This document shows, piece by piece, positions 43,291-54,379 of a stretch of DNA of 64,000 nucleotides. This stretch comes from Pseudomonas sp. Leaf48 (GTDB taxonomy: Bacteria; Pseudomonadota; Gammaproteobacteria; Pseudomonadales; Pseudomonadaceae): positions 55,326 through 119,325 of the forward strand of contig NZ_LMLH01000004.1 of assembly GCF_001421885.1 (NCBI RefSeq). Reading direction: 5' to 3'. Positions within the stretch are counted from its first letter, which is position 1, and every line of letters begins with the position of its first letter. A program made the position numbers and the translations under genes. The notes under the pieces are model-generated. The model did not search any database. It was not told where the DNA came from and saw only the letters and a list, made by a program, of their open reading frames with translations.

Positions 43291-44897
43291 GATGCAATCC
43301 CGGCCTCGGCGGCCAACGGCTTGGTTTCGCTGCCCGGCACCTGCCCGAGGAATTGCGCCAGACGTTGCTGAACCGGGGCAAAACTGCAGTATTCGCGCAT
43401 GCGTTCATTGGCGGCCGCGGCCATCGCCTGGTAGGCCTCGGGATGGTTTTTGGCCATGGCGTAACTGTCCTCATAGGCGGCTTTGAGCGAGCCCCAGTCC
43501 GGCCGATGGCGCAGGGTACGATAGAGAATGCGCGCGTCTTCCGGCCAGATCGTCGGCTCATGGCTGGACTTGACGATGAATGCGACCCGCTCATCGATAT
43601 AGTCACGCATCGCCGTGTGGTTCGGCGCAATCACCGGCCGGGCGCAAGACATGAACTCCATCAACGGCAGACACAGGCCTTCGCAGCGCGACGCGTTGAC
43701 GTAGAAACTCGCCGCACCGTAAAGCCTGGCGAACTCCTCGTCCTGCAGATAGCCGTGCATGACCACAACCCGACAGGCGAACGGAGAAAGTTGTGACAGC
43801 AAGGTGATCAGTTCGACGTAATAGGTCGACAAGTCGTTCTGGGTCATCTTCAGCACCAGCGTGGCGTCTTGCGCGTCGCGCAGGGCCCAGCAGAACGCGG
43901 TGATCAGATGGTGCCAGTTCTTGCGGCCATCGTCGGGGTTGAACACGCTCACGTACACCACGCCGCTGACGTTGATTTCGACGCGTTGACTGGTATCGGG
44001 AAAGATGGCTTGAGGGTGCTCGACTGGCTCCGACGCTTCGCTTTCGGTTGTCACCACCGGCTGTGTTTCAAGTTCCGGTAAAAGCGCTGGTTCAGCCAGT
44101 CGGGGCGGCGAGCGAAACCGGCCGAGGAGCGCGCGAACGGTATTCGGCACCAGGTCGCGTACAGCTTCGCGATACCACAGCAACAGATAATGTTTGCTGA
44201 TGAACACACGTCGCCGCAGGGTCAGTGGTGGCGGCGCCAGGACTTGCGGTTCGGGTTCAGGCGTTGGCTCAGGTTGCGGTTCTTCAACACTCTCGGCACC
44301 GCTTTGCAGTTCCGGCTCGTCGAGTAGCGGCGCGATCAAACCATCGGCTGACAACCCCAGGGCATGGCTGTCGATGATGCAGCCTTTGATCTGCAACGTG
44401 GTGCCCTGGTTCACCGAATTACTCGGGTACACTTGACGCACATCGGCGAAGCGTTCCCACAACGGCGTGGGTAACACCAATACCGGGAAGTCTTCACCCA
44501 GGGTTCGGTGGATGGCTTGAGCCGTGTGGCTGGACAAGGTAATCACCCGACCATGGCGCGCCAGGGTCTGGCTCCAGTCATGCCTCGTATCGTTGTCCCA
44601 GTGCTCCGCCGGGATCGAGTCAAATTCCCAGGCAACCACACATACCATCGGGCATTGCAGGTCGGTCGGGGTTTTGTGCGGCGGCGAGAACGAAAGAAAA
44701 AGGCATTGCTCACCGGCCTGTTGCAGTTGCCGATACAGCGGGTCGACTTCTGCGACCGACGACACCACATGCACCCGCCCCAGGCTTTCGAGCACAGGGC
44801 GATAAGCCTTCAAGACGAAGAAATAACTGTATTCAGGACGACCGAGGCTCTGGCTGATGGAGCTGTCATTGACGTCTGAGTAAAGAATGAAATTCAT
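43284..44897 (-). CDS. Glycosyltransferase (GT4-like) with a long Pro/Glu-rich insert
   Basis: A 537-residue paralogue of the next gene (shared N-terminus NFILYSDVNDSSISQSLGRP, shared SVFNPDDGRKNWHHLITAFC and RCEGLCLPLMEFMSCARPVI). It differs by an insert of roughly 100 residues near positions 190-310 that contains a PxPEPEP stretch (EEPQPEPTPEPEP), a basic segment resembling a short amphipathic helix (RRRVFISKHYLLLWYREAVR) and an acidic tail. The insert lies between the two Rossmann halves and may be a membrane or partner contact. First gene of the five-gene operon divergent from rmd. Confidence 0.83.
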   Translation of the reverse strand: MNFILYSDVNDSSISQSLGRPEYSYFFVLKAYRPVLESLGRVHVVSSVAEVDPLYRQLQQAGEQCLFLSFSPPHKTPTDLQCPMVCVVAWEFDSIPAEHWDNDTRHDWSQTLARHGRVITLSSHTAQAIHRTLGEDFPVLVLPTPLWERFADVRQVYPSNSVNQGTTLQIKGCIIDSHALGLSADGLIAPLLDEPELQSGAESVEEPQPEPTPEPEPQVLAPPPLTLRRRVFISKHYLLLWYREAVRDLVPNTVRALLGRFRSPPRLAEPALLPELETQPVVTTESEASEPVEHPQAIFPDTSQRVEINVSGVVYVSVFNPDDGRKNWHHLITAFCWALRDAQDATLVLKMTQNDLSTYYVELITLLSQLSPFACRVVVMHGYLQDEEFARLYGAASFYVNASRCEGLCLPLMEFMSCARPVIAPNHTAMRDYIDERVAFIVKSSHEPTIWPEDARILYRTLRHRPDWGSLKAAYEDSYAMAKNHPEAYQAMAAAANERMREYCSFAPVQQRLAQFLGQVPGSETKPLAAEAGIASC

Positions 44898-45324
44898 GGC
44901 ATCCCACGATGAAACCGCCGTCCCGGCAGCCCCACTCTATGACAGCAAAGCGCAAGATCGAGTCGAAATTCTCCGGCCCTCGTCCAGCGTCTTCTTGCTC
45001 GTCTACGTTCTTGTTTTAGTGGCCAGTTTCGCAAGGTTCAAAAACAATCGGCCGAACCCTGAGTAATCGTGACGAGGGGCATTCTAAACACATCCATCGA
45101 GGATCCGGGAACCGCCCCGCCAGAATAAATCAGCTAGCGCTGACGAGAACTGATCAGTCACGGTAGGACTTGTTGAAATTGCCGCGAAGTTGGCACAAAT
45201 TGATGCCTAAATAATTACAACAAACCATTTCGCCTGTCTTTCGACCCAGCAATCCAACCGGTCTGTCAGACATATCCCAAAGCCTGCGGGAAATGGACGA
45301 AATAAATGACCAAGGGGCTGCTGT
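44898..45324. other. Divergent control region of the two polysaccharide operons
   Basis: 427 non-coding bases between the modification operon (minus) and rmd (plus). It is richer in A/T towards rmd (45200-45320), where the promoter should lie. It contains a 10-bp palindrome ACTGATCAGT at 45149-45158. I found no JUMPstart/ops element and no valid sigma-54 site. Confidence 0.6.
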
Positions 45325-47207
<1,883 letters not shown>

Positions 47208-47210
47208 GCC

Positions 47211-48653
47211 ATGCTGATTCCCGTGATTCTCTCCGGCGGTGCCGGTACGCGTTTGTGGCCTGTGTCCCGTGAAGGCCACCCAAAGCCATTCATGATGTTG
47301 CCCGACGGCGAGTCGCTGCTGGGCAAGACTTATCGGCGTGCAGCCGGTTTGCTCGATGGTCGTGGCGATATCGTCACGGTCACGAACCGCGACTATTACT
47401 TCCAGAGCAAGGATCACTACCAGGGCGCGCACCTGGCCCGGCATCGCGGGCATTTTCTGCTCGAGCCGACCGGCCGCAACACCGCCCCGGCCATCGCAGC
47501 CGCAGCGCTGTCACTGCAAGCGCTGCACGGCGATGAAGCGATCATGGTGGTCATGCCGGCCGACCATTTGATCCTCGATGAAGCCGCATTGAAGAAAGCG
47601 GTCGAGCACGCCGTGGCATTGGCCAGGGATGGATTCCTGGTGACGTTCGGCGTCGTACCGACCGCCCCGGAAACCGGCTTCGGCTACATCGAGGCCGGTG
47701 CAGCTCTGGACGGTAAAGGTGCGGCCAGAGTGCAGCGCTTCGTCGAAAAGCCCGACCTGCAAACCGCGACCCACTACCTGGAAAGCGGTAACTTCCTGTG
47801 GAATTCCGGGATGTTCTGCTTCTCGGTGACGGCCCTGCTGTCCGAGCTGCAGATCCACGCTCCCGACCTGCTGGCGCAGACGCAAGCCTGCATGGCAGCA
47901 AGCGTTCCCGTAGAGACCAGCGGCTGCCTGCAACAGGAGTTGTCGCCAGCACTGTTCGCTGAAATCACCGACATATCCATCGACTACGCCGTGATGGAGC
48001 GCTCCGACAAAGTGGTCGTGGTGCCCGCCGGTTTCGACTGGAGCGATATCGGCTCCTGGAATGCAGTTGCGGCACTGGTGCCGGCCGATGCGCAGAACAA
48101 CCGCAGCAGCGGCGATGCGACTTTTATCGACAGCCACAACAACTTCGTCCAGAGCGAGGACCGGTTGGTGGCCACGGTGGGTGTGGATAACCTGATCATC
48201 ATCGACACCGCCGACGCGGTGCTGGTGGCCCACGCCGAGCGCGCCCAGGACGTGCGCCGGGTAGCCAAGCAACTCAAGGACAAACAACACGAAGCCTATC
48301 GGCTGCACCGCACCGTCAGCCGGCCATGGGGCACTTACACCGTGCTCGAGGAAGGCCCGCGCTTCAAGATCAAGCGCATCGTGGTCAAGCCTGGCGCCAA
48401 GTTGTCGTTGCAAATGCACCACCACCGCAATGAACACTGGGTGGTTGTCGAAGGCATGGCCAAGGTCACCAACAACGCCACCGGTACCCATCTGGTGGCG
48501 AAAAACGAGTCGACCTTCATTGCCGCCGGTCACAAGCATCGCCTGGAAAATCCGGGCGTGATTGATCTGGTGATCATCGAAGTGCAGAGCGGCGAATACC
48601 TGGGAGAGGACGATATCGTCCGCTTCGAAGACCAATATGGCAGGACGGTTTGA
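47211..48653 (+). CDS. wbpW: Bifunctional mannose-1-phosphate guanylyltransferase / mannose-6-phosphate isomerase
   Basis: Supplies GDP-mannose. The 480-residue type II PMI-GMP has the pyrophosphorylase signature LSGGAGTRLWPVSREGHPKP near the start, FVEKPDLQTA (sugar-binding motif) and, in the C-terminal cupin domain, the isomerase stretch QMHHHRNEHWVVVEGMAKVT with its metal histidines. Pseudomonads carry several such enzymes (AlgA, WbpW, PslB); the position between gmd and wzm identifies this one as WbpW. The stop is directly followed by the wzm ATG. Confidence 0.94.
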   Translation: MLIPVILSGGAGTRLWPVSREGHPKPFMMLPDGESLLGKTYRRAAGLLDGRGDIVTVTNRDYYFQSKDHYQGAHLARHRGHFLLEPTGRNTAPAIAAAALSLQALHGDEAIMVVMPADHLILDEAALKKAVEHAVALARDGFLVTFGVVPTAPETGFGYIEAGAALDGKGAARVQRFVEKPDLQTATHYLESGNFLWNSGMFCFSVTALLSELQIHAPDLLAQTQACMAASVPVETSGCLQQELSPALFAEITDISIDYAVMERSDKVVVVPAGFDWSDIGSWNAVAALVPADAQNNRSSGDATFIDSHNNFVQSEDRLVATVGVDNLIIIDTADAVLVAHAERAQDVRRVAKQLKDKQHEAYRLHRTVSRPWGTYTVLEEGPRFKIKRIVVKPGAKLSLQMHHHRNEHWVVVEGMAKVTNNATGTHLVAKNESTFIAAGHKHRLENPGVIDLVIIEVQSGEYLGEDDIVRFEDQYGRTV

Positions 48654-49451
48654 ATGCTGCTTAATCTGTACCGCTCTCTGTGGAGTTACCGCGGATTCAT
48701 CCTCGGCAGCGTCAAGCGAGAGTTTCAAGCGCGCTATCGCAATTCGCTGTTCGGTGCCCTGTGGACCGTACTCAACCCACTGTCGATGATCGTCGTGTAC
48801 ACGGTGATTTTCTCCCAGATCATGCGCGCCCGCTTGCCGGGCGTGGAGGACGGCCTGGCGTACAGCGTTTACCTGTGCGCCGGGCTGCTGACCTGGGGCC
48901 TGTTCGCGGAAATCACTACACGCAGCCAGAGCATGTTTCTGGAGAATGCCAACCTGCTGAAGAAAATCAGCTTCCCGCGCATCTGCCTGCCGGTGATCGC
49001 CCTGCTCAATGCCGGCATCAACTTCGCAATCATCATGGGGCTGTTCTTCGGCTTTCTGTTGATCAGCGGACGATTGCCCGGCATGGCATTGCTGGCGCTG
49101 ATACCACTGCTGATCCTGCAAGTAATGTTCGCCGCCGGCCTGGGGATGATCCTCGGCGTTCTCAACGTGTTCTTTCGGGATGTCGGCCAGCTTTTTGGCA
49201 TCTGCCTGCAGTTCTGGTTCTGGCTGACGCCAATCGTCTATCCCGTCTCAATCCTGCCGTCGGGCATCCAGGAGCTGATCAGGCTCAACCCGATGACGGC
49301 TCTGATGAACAGCTACCAGAACGTCTTTCTCTATAACCAATGGCCGGACTGGAACTCACTGATCCCGTTGATGGTGATCGGGCTGTTGTTCTGCGTGATG
49401 GCGCTGCGGCTTTTCCGTCAGCGTGTCGGTGAAATGGTGGACGAGCTCTGA
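48654..49451 (+). CDS. wzm: A-band polysaccharide ABC exporter, permease
   Basis: A 265-residue inner-membrane permease (ABC-2 type) with about six hydrophobic segments, which moves the finished undecaprenyl-linked D-rhamnan to the periplasm together with Wzt. The typical N-terminus LGSVKREFQARYRNSLFGAL followed by WTVLNPLSMIVVYTVIF and the C-terminal FWFWLTPIVYPVSILP, LIRLNPMTALMNSYQNVFLY are present. It starts directly after the wbpW stop and its last base overlaps the wzt ATG region. Confidence 0.93.
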   Translation: MLLNLYRSLWSYRGFILGSVKREFQARYRNSLFGALWTVLNPLSMIVVYTVIFSQIMRARLPGVEDGLAYSVYLCAGLLTWGLFAEITTRSQSMFLENANLLKKISFPRICLPVIALLNAGINFAIIMGLFFGFLLISGRLPGMALLALIPLLILQVMFAAGLGMILGVLNVFFRDVGQLFGICLQFWFWLTPIVYPVSILPSGIQELIRLNPMTALMNSYQNVFLYNQWPDWNSLIPLMVIGLLFCVMALRLFRQRVGEMVDEL

Positions 49452-50707
49452 TGGGACATATACGCGTCAGTGGCCTGGGCAAGGCTTACAAACAGTACCC
49501 GAATCGCTGGAGCCGGCTGGTCGAATGGATGGTGCCGTTTGCCGGTACCCATCATCACCTTCACTGGATCCTGCAAGGCGTCGATTTCGAGATCAAACCC
49601 GGTGAAGCCGTCGGTATCGTCGGCGTCAATGGTGCGGGCAAAAGCACCTTGCTGAAGATGATCACCGGCACCACCCAACCGACCTGTGGCCAGATTCAAC
49701 TGGAAGGTCGGGTGGCTGCATTGCTGGAGTTGGGCATGGGCTTTCACCCGGACTTTACCGGGCGCCAGAACGTGTTCATGGCCGGCCAGTTGCTGGGCAT
49801 GCAGATTGAAGAGATCGAAGCGTTGATGCCGGAAATCGAAAGCTTCGCCGAAATCGGCGACGCCATCGACCAACCGGTGCGTACCTATTCCAGCGGCATG
49901 CAGATGCGCCTGGCGTTCAGTGTCGCCACCGCGCGGCGCCCGGATATCCTGATAGTCGACGAAGCGCTGTCGGTGGGCGACGCCTACTTTCAGCACAAAA
50001 GTTTCGACCGCATCCGCAGCTTCCGCAAAGCTGGCACTACCCTGCTGATTGTTTCCCATGACCGCTCGGCGATCCAGTCGATCTGCGACAGCGCCATACT
50101 CCTGGAAAACGGGCGCATGGCCATGCATGGCAAACCCGAAGAGGTCATGGATTACTACAACGCCATGCTCGCCCAGCGTGAAGGCCAGACCGTGCGCCAG
50201 GAGATGCTCGCCAACGGCCAGGTACAGACCATTTCCGGCACCGGTGAGGCCGGGATTCTGAGCGTGCGCCTGCTCGACGCACAGGGGCGCTCTGTCGAAG
50301 TGGCAGAGGTTGGCCAGCCGATGGTGCTGGAAGTACAGACCGAGGTCCGGGAAGACATCGAACGACTGATTCTGGGCTTCATGATCAAGGATCGGCTGGG
50401 CCAGGCGATTTATGGCATCAACACCCATCGCCTGGACAAACCCGTCACCGACCTGAGTGCCGGTGAGCGTGTCACCTTCCGCTTTGACTTCGACATGCGC
50501 CTGGGCAAGGGCAACTATTCGGTCGCCTTGAGCCTGTCGCGCCTGGATTCGCACCTGGATCGCAACTTCGAATGGCGCGATTACGGCCTGGTCTTCCATG
50601 TGATCAACAATCGCCAGGAAGACTTCGTCGGCTGCTCGTGGCTGCAGGCGCAGACAACGATCACCCGCTCCAGTGAAAACATTGTGCAAACGGAGGTGTC
50701 GCAATGA
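49451..50707 (+). CDS. wzt: A-band polysaccharide ABC exporter, ATPase with C-terminal chain-recognition domain
   Basis: A 418-residue ATPase of the polysaccharide exporter. Walker A GVNGAGKST (residues 58-66), the signature YSSGMQMRLAFSVATARRPD and Walker B ILIVDEALSVGDAYF are complete. Residues from about 260 on form an extra beta-rich domain (LLDAQGRSVEVAEVGQPMVL to the final FVGCSWLQAQTTI) of the Wzt C-terminal type, which in E. coli O9a binds the modified end of the chain and so lets only finished polymer out. This domain links export to chain termination. It overlaps wbpX by ATGA. Confidence 0.94.
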   Translation: MGHIRVSGLGKAYKQYPNRWSRLVEWMVPFAGTHHHLHWILQGVDFEIKPGEAVGIVGVNGAGKSTLLKMITGTTQPTCGQIQLEGRVAALLELGMGFHPDFTGRQNVFMAGQLLGMQIEEIEALMPEIESFAEIGDAIDQPVRTYSSGMQMRLAFSVATARRPDILIVDEALSVGDAYFQHKSFDRIRSFRKAGTTLLIVSHDRSAIQSICDSAILLENGRMAMHGKPEEVMDYYNAMLAQREGQTVRQEMLANGQVQTISGTGEAGILSVRLLDAQGRSVEVAEVGQPMVLEVQTEVREDIERLILGFMIKDRLGQAIYGINTHRLDKPVTDLSAGERVTFRFDFDMRLGKGNYSVALSLSRLDSHLDRNFEWRDYGLVFHVINNRQEDFVGCSWLQAQTTITRSSENIVQTEVSQ

Positions 50708-52080
50708 CCCGATTGTTGGTGGAGTGCACCTACGTCTTTGAGCATCCAGAGGCCAACTCGGGCATTCAACGCGTCGTCCGCAACGTCATTCAACAACTGC
50801 CGGCGGCCGACGCAAAGCGCGAATGCATTCCGGTGGTGATGATCAATGGCGGCCTCTATCAGGTGAATAGCCTGGCCCCGTTGAAGACACCGAAAGTCGA
50901 TCTGATGAGCCTGCGCGTGAAGCTGGAACAATGGGCCAACACGTTCTGGCTGCGCCACCGCGCGCTGGAACGACGCCGCCCCTTCAGCCAGTCGCATTTC
51001 GCCCGGCGGGTGCTGTATGTCGGCTGCCGCCTTGGCGCATTCGCCTGCTTCAGCCTGCCGATGCGCCTGCTCAACAAAGTCCTCAAGGGCAAGCCAATTC
51101 CCGAACGATGCGTGCCGTTGCAGCATCGGGCCGGTGATCAATTGGTGCTGCTCGACTCGTCGTGGCACGCCAATTTTTTCCCCTTGGCCGAGCAACTCAA
51201 GCGTGACGGGGTCGGCATCGTTTCGGTCATCTACGACCTGATTCCGCTGACCCATCCGCAGTTTTGCGACGCCGGGCTGGTCAAGGTATTCAACGACTGG
51301 TTCGACTGGATCGCCCGTACCGCCGACGGTTATGTGGCAATCTCCACCACCATCCGCGATCAGGTGCGCGAGGAAATGCTGCGCCGGATAGGAACGCAGC
51401 GAGTCCAGCAACGCTGGTTCGACTATTTCCATCTCGGTTCCGAACTGGATTTGAGCGATGCCCGCTCCGAAGTCGATCGGGGCCTCTTGCAAATGTTCAA
51501 GACGCCGGAGCCAGTGTTCCTGATGGTCAGCACCATCGAACCACGGAAAAACCACGGCTACCTGCTCGATGCCTTCGAGAGTGCCTGGGCAGCCGGGTCC
51601 AAAGCCAGGTTGTGCATTGCCGGGAAGATTGGCTGGAAGTGTGATGCGTTGATCGAACGAATCCGTCAACATCCCGAGCTGAACCGACGCTTGTTCATGT
51701 TCAACACGCTTTCGGACAAGAGCCTGGAGCACGCCTATTCCCACGCCACATCGCTGGTGTTCCCGTCCCATGTCGAAGGCTTCGGCCTACCTCTGGTGGA
51801 GGCCATGCAGCGCGGCCTGCCAGCGATGGGCAGCGATATACCGGTGTTCCGGGAAATCGGTGGCGACTACATGGCGTACTTCGATCTTGCGGATCCGCAG
51901 AGCCTGACCAAACTGGTAATGGACATGGAAGGGTCCGGCAAATTTCCGGCACCGCTTGCCCTCGAGCAATGGCGTTGGTTGAGCTGGCGCGAGGCGAGTG
52001 CGCAATTCGTACAACGGATCGAGCGCAACCTGAACAGCCCGCAGCCGGTCCCTGAGAGTCAACATGCGAATTGCCCTTAA
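50704..52080 (+). CDS. wbpX: A-band D-rhamnosyltransferase WbpX
   Basis: A 458-residue GT4 glycosyltransferase. The donor domain has VSTIEPRKNHGYLLDAFESA and FPSHVEGFGLPLVEAMQRGL (the conserved E-x7-E). The N-terminus LVECTYVFEHPEANSGIQRV followed by VRNVI is typical of the WbpX group. In P. aeruginosa WbpX, WbpY and WbpZ build the D-rhamnan, WbpX being credited with the alpha-1,2 linkage. The stop codon lies 17 bases inside the next gene, so translation is coupled. Confidence 0.9.
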   Translation: MTRLLVECTYVFEHPEANSGIQRVVRNVIQQLPAADAKRECIPVVMINGGLYQVNSLAPLKTPKVDLMSLRVKLEQWANTFWLRHRALERRRPFSQSHFARRVLYVGCRLGAFACFSLPMRLLNKVLKGKPIPERCVPLQHRAGDQLVLLDSSWHANFFPLAEQLKRDGVGIVSVIYDLIPLTHPQFCDAGLVKVFNDWFDWIARTADGYVAISTTIRDQVREEMLRRIGTQRVQQRWFDYFHLGSELDLSDARSEVDRGLLQMFKTPEPVFLMVSTIEPRKNHGYLLDAFESAWAAGSKARLCIAGKIGWKCDALIERIRQHPELNRRLFMFNTLSDKSLEHAYSHATSLVFPSHVEGFGLPLVEAMQRGLPAMGSDIPVFREIGGDYMAYFDLADPQSLTKLVMDMEGSGKFPAPLALEQWRWLSWREASAQFVQRIERNLNSPQPVPESQHANCP

Positions 52081-53194
52081 CGCCCGGATCCTCCAGGCCC
52101 CGCGCACCGGTATCGGCCATTACGTCGCCGAACTGGTGGGCGCGCTCGCCCGTGAACCGGATGTTGAGCTGTCACTGTTCCATGGCTGGGGCTGGAGCTC
52201 TGCGCTGCCGAAAGCGGCCATGCCAGGCTATTCCCGACTGACCCCGCTGCTGCGGCAGATTCCAGGGGCTTATCAGGCGCGGCGCTGGCTGGAGCAAAAA
52301 CGCTTTGATAAAGGTCACACGCAGCCGATTGACCTCTACCACGAACCGAGCTTGTGGCCGCTGTCGTTCGACGGCCCGACCGTCATCACCTTGCATGACC
52401 TGACCCACCTGCACTACCCCGAAACACAGCCGGCGGCGCGCTTGCGAGAAATAGAACGGCGATTGGCCGATGGTGTGCAGCGGGCGAAGCTGATCCTGGT
52501 CGACTCGCAGTTCATTGCCGACGAGGCCCAGCTCCATTTCGGCTTGCCGGCTGAACGCTTCGTCGTGGCGCCATTGGGCGTGGCATCGCGCTTCCATCCT
52601 CGTGCGCCCGAATCCATCGATACAGTCCTCAAGGCCCATGGCGTCGATGCAGGTGAGTACTTCCTTTGCGTCGGCACCCTCGAGCCGCGCAAGAACCTGA
52701 CACTGGCCCTGCGTGCCCACGCAAGGTTGCCGCACGCCATACGCCAGCGTTACCCGCTGTTGATCGTCGGCATGGCTGGCTGGCAGCGTGAGCAATTCAG
52801 CGAAGAGCTGCACCAGGCATTGGCCAGCGGCCATGTATGCCTGCTGGGTTATCTGCCCGACGAGCACGTCGCGCAGTTGTTGGCAGGCGCTCGGGCACTG
52901 ATTTTTCCGTCGCTCTACGAAGGCTTCGGCCTACCCGTGCTGGAGGCCATGGCCTGCGGTACGCCAGTGGTTCTGGCCCGGCGTTCGGCAATGCCCGAAG
53001 TCGCGGGAGCTGCCGGCAACTATATCGAACCTGACGATCCAGACGGTTTGCGTGATGCAATGCGCCGTCTGATCGACGATCAGGCGCACTGGCAGGCATG
53101 CTCGGACGCCGGATTACAACAAGCAAGGATGTTTTCCTGGGAGCGTTGCGCGCAGGTCACCGCCCGCGCCTACCGCCAGGCTATGGGAGGTTGA
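52064..53194 (+). CDS. wbpY: A-band D-rhamnosyltransferase WbpY
   Basis: A 376-residue GT4 glycosyltransferase: MRIALNARILQAPRTGIGHY start, VGTLEPRKNLTLALRAHARL donor block and FPSLYEGFGLPVLEAMACGT with the conserved glutamates. It is credited in P. aeruginosa with adding alpha-1,3 D-rhamnose during polymer growth. It overlaps wbpX by 17 bases, and the wbpZ ATG follows its stop directly. Confidence 0.9.
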   Translation: MRIALNARILQAPRTGIGHYVAELVGALAREPDVELSLFHGWGWSSALPKAAMPGYSRLTPLLRQIPGAYQARRWLEQKRFDKGHTQPIDLYHEPSLWPLSFDGPTVITLHDLTHLHYPETQPAARLREIERRLADGVQRAKLILVDSQFIADEAQLHFGLPAERFVVAPLGVASRFHPRAPESIDTVLKAHGVDAGEYFLCVGTLEPRKNLTLALRAHARLPHAIRQRYPLLIVGMAGWQREQFSEELHQALASGHVCLLGYLPDEHVAQLLAGARALIFPSLYEGFGLPVLEAMACGTPVVLARRSAMPEVAGAAGNYIEPDDPDGLRDAMRRLIDDQAHWQACSDAGLQQARMFSWERCAQVTARAYRQAMGG

Positions 53195-54325
53195 ATGCGA
53201 GTACTTCATTTTTTCAAGACGTACCTGCCTGACTCGGTCGGCGGCATCGAGCAAGTGATCTTCCAGTTATGTGAAAGCGGTGCCCAGCACGGCGTTGATG
53301 GCCAGGTCCTGACCCTCAGTGCCGATCCGACACCGGCCGTGGTGCAGCTTGGTCAACACGAAGTCCATAGGGCCAAACTCGACATTCAGTTCGCTTCTAC
53401 AGGCTTTTCCCACAGCGTCTTCAAGAAATTTCGCGAATTGGCCGCCGAAGCGGACGTGGTCAATTACCACTTCCCGTGGCCATTCATGGACCTGGTGCAT
53501 TTTTTCAATGGCTTGAACAAACCGAGCGTAGTGACCTATCACTCAGACATCATCCGCCAGAAACACCTGCTCAAGCTCTATCGGCCACTGATGAACCGCT
53601 TTCTCGCCAGCGCTGACCGAATTGTCGTCGCGTCCCCCAACTACCTGCACACCAGTGATGTATTGCAGCAGTTTCACGACAAGACCCGAGTCATCCCCTA
53701 TGGCCTGAACAAAGCCGGTTATCCACAGCCCGCCAGTGACCGTATGGCGCATTGGCGGCAAAAGCTTGGGGATAAGTTTTTTCTGTTCGTTGGTGTGATG
53801 CGCTATTACAAGGGCCTGCACATCCTGCTCGACGCCTTGAAAGATGTGGATTACCCGGTAGTGATCGTCGGCGCCGGGCCACTGGAAACCGAACTGCACG
53901 CTCAGGCTGCGGCGTTGGGGCTGCGCAATATTCACTTCCTGGGGCGCTTGGGTGACGAGGACAAGGTGGCATTGCTGCAACTGAGCTATGCCATTGTTTT
54001 CCCATCGCACCTGCGCTCCGAAGCGTTCGGTATCTCGCTGCTTGAAGGCGCGATGTATGGCAAACCGATGATCTCCAGTGAAATCGGCACGGGCACCAGC
54101 TTCATCAACATCCACAACGAAACCGGGCTGGTGGTGCCGCCGAGTCATCCACAGGCTTTCAGTGAAGCGATGCGCACGCTGTGGGAAAACCCGACGCGCG
54201 CAGCCGAAATGGGCATCAAGGCACAAGCCCGTTATCGACAGTTGTTCACCGCCGACGAAATGGGCCGCAAGTGGACGAAGCTGTACGAAGAACTGCTGGA
54301 AGAAAAATCCCTGTCTTACGCCTGA
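53195..54325 (+). CDS. wbpZ: A-band initiating D-rhamnosyltransferase WbpZ
   Basis: A 376-residue GT4 glycosyltransferase: MRVLHFFKTYLPDSVGGIEQ start, FVGVMRYYKGLHILLDALKD and FPSHLRSEAFGISLLEGAMY. In P. aeruginosa WbpZ adds the first D-rhamnose to the GlcNAc-PP-lipid made by WbpL. No wbpL-like initiating transferase gene is in the window. It is the last gene of the cluster; a half REP follows. Confidence 0.9.
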   Translation: MRVLHFFKTYLPDSVGGIEQVIFQLCESGAQHGVDGQVLTLSADPTPAVVQLGQHEVHRAKLDIQFASTGFSHSVFKKFRELAAEADVVNYHFPWPFMDLVHFFNGLNKPSVVTYHSDIIRQKHLLKLYRPLMNRFLASADRIVVASPNYLHTSDVLQQFHDKTRVIPYGLNKAGYPQPASDRMAHWRQKLGDKFFLFVGVMRYYKGLHILLDALKDVDYPVVIVGAGPLETELHAQAAALGLRNIHFLGRLGDEDKVALLQLSYAIVFPSHLRSEAFGISLLEGAMYGKPMISSEIGTGTSFINIHNETGLVVPPSHPQAFSEAMRTLWENPTRAAEMGIKAQARYRQLFTADEMGRKWTKLYEELLEEKSLSYA

Positions 54326-54336
54326 CTGCTTTTGTC

Positions 54337-54356
54337 GGAGCGAGCCTGCTCGCTCC
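54337..54356. repeat. REP element after wbpZ
   Basis: GGAGCGAG, CCTG, CTCGCTCC: the same core as at 3215, shorter arms. It lies between the convergent wbpZ and oxidoreductase genes. Confidence 0.78.
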
Positions 54357-54379
54357 TGATGAAGTTGTGATTGTCCGGC

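Noticed and set aside
45189..45207. Sigma-54-like promoter upstream of rmd (TTGGCAC ... GATGC)
   Set aside because: GG and GC are 11 bases apart instead of the required 10, and the -12 element is poor.
44898..45324. JUMPstart/ops element for a long polysaccharide operon
   Set aside because: I looked for GGCGGTAGCGT-like sequence and found none in the leader of either operon.
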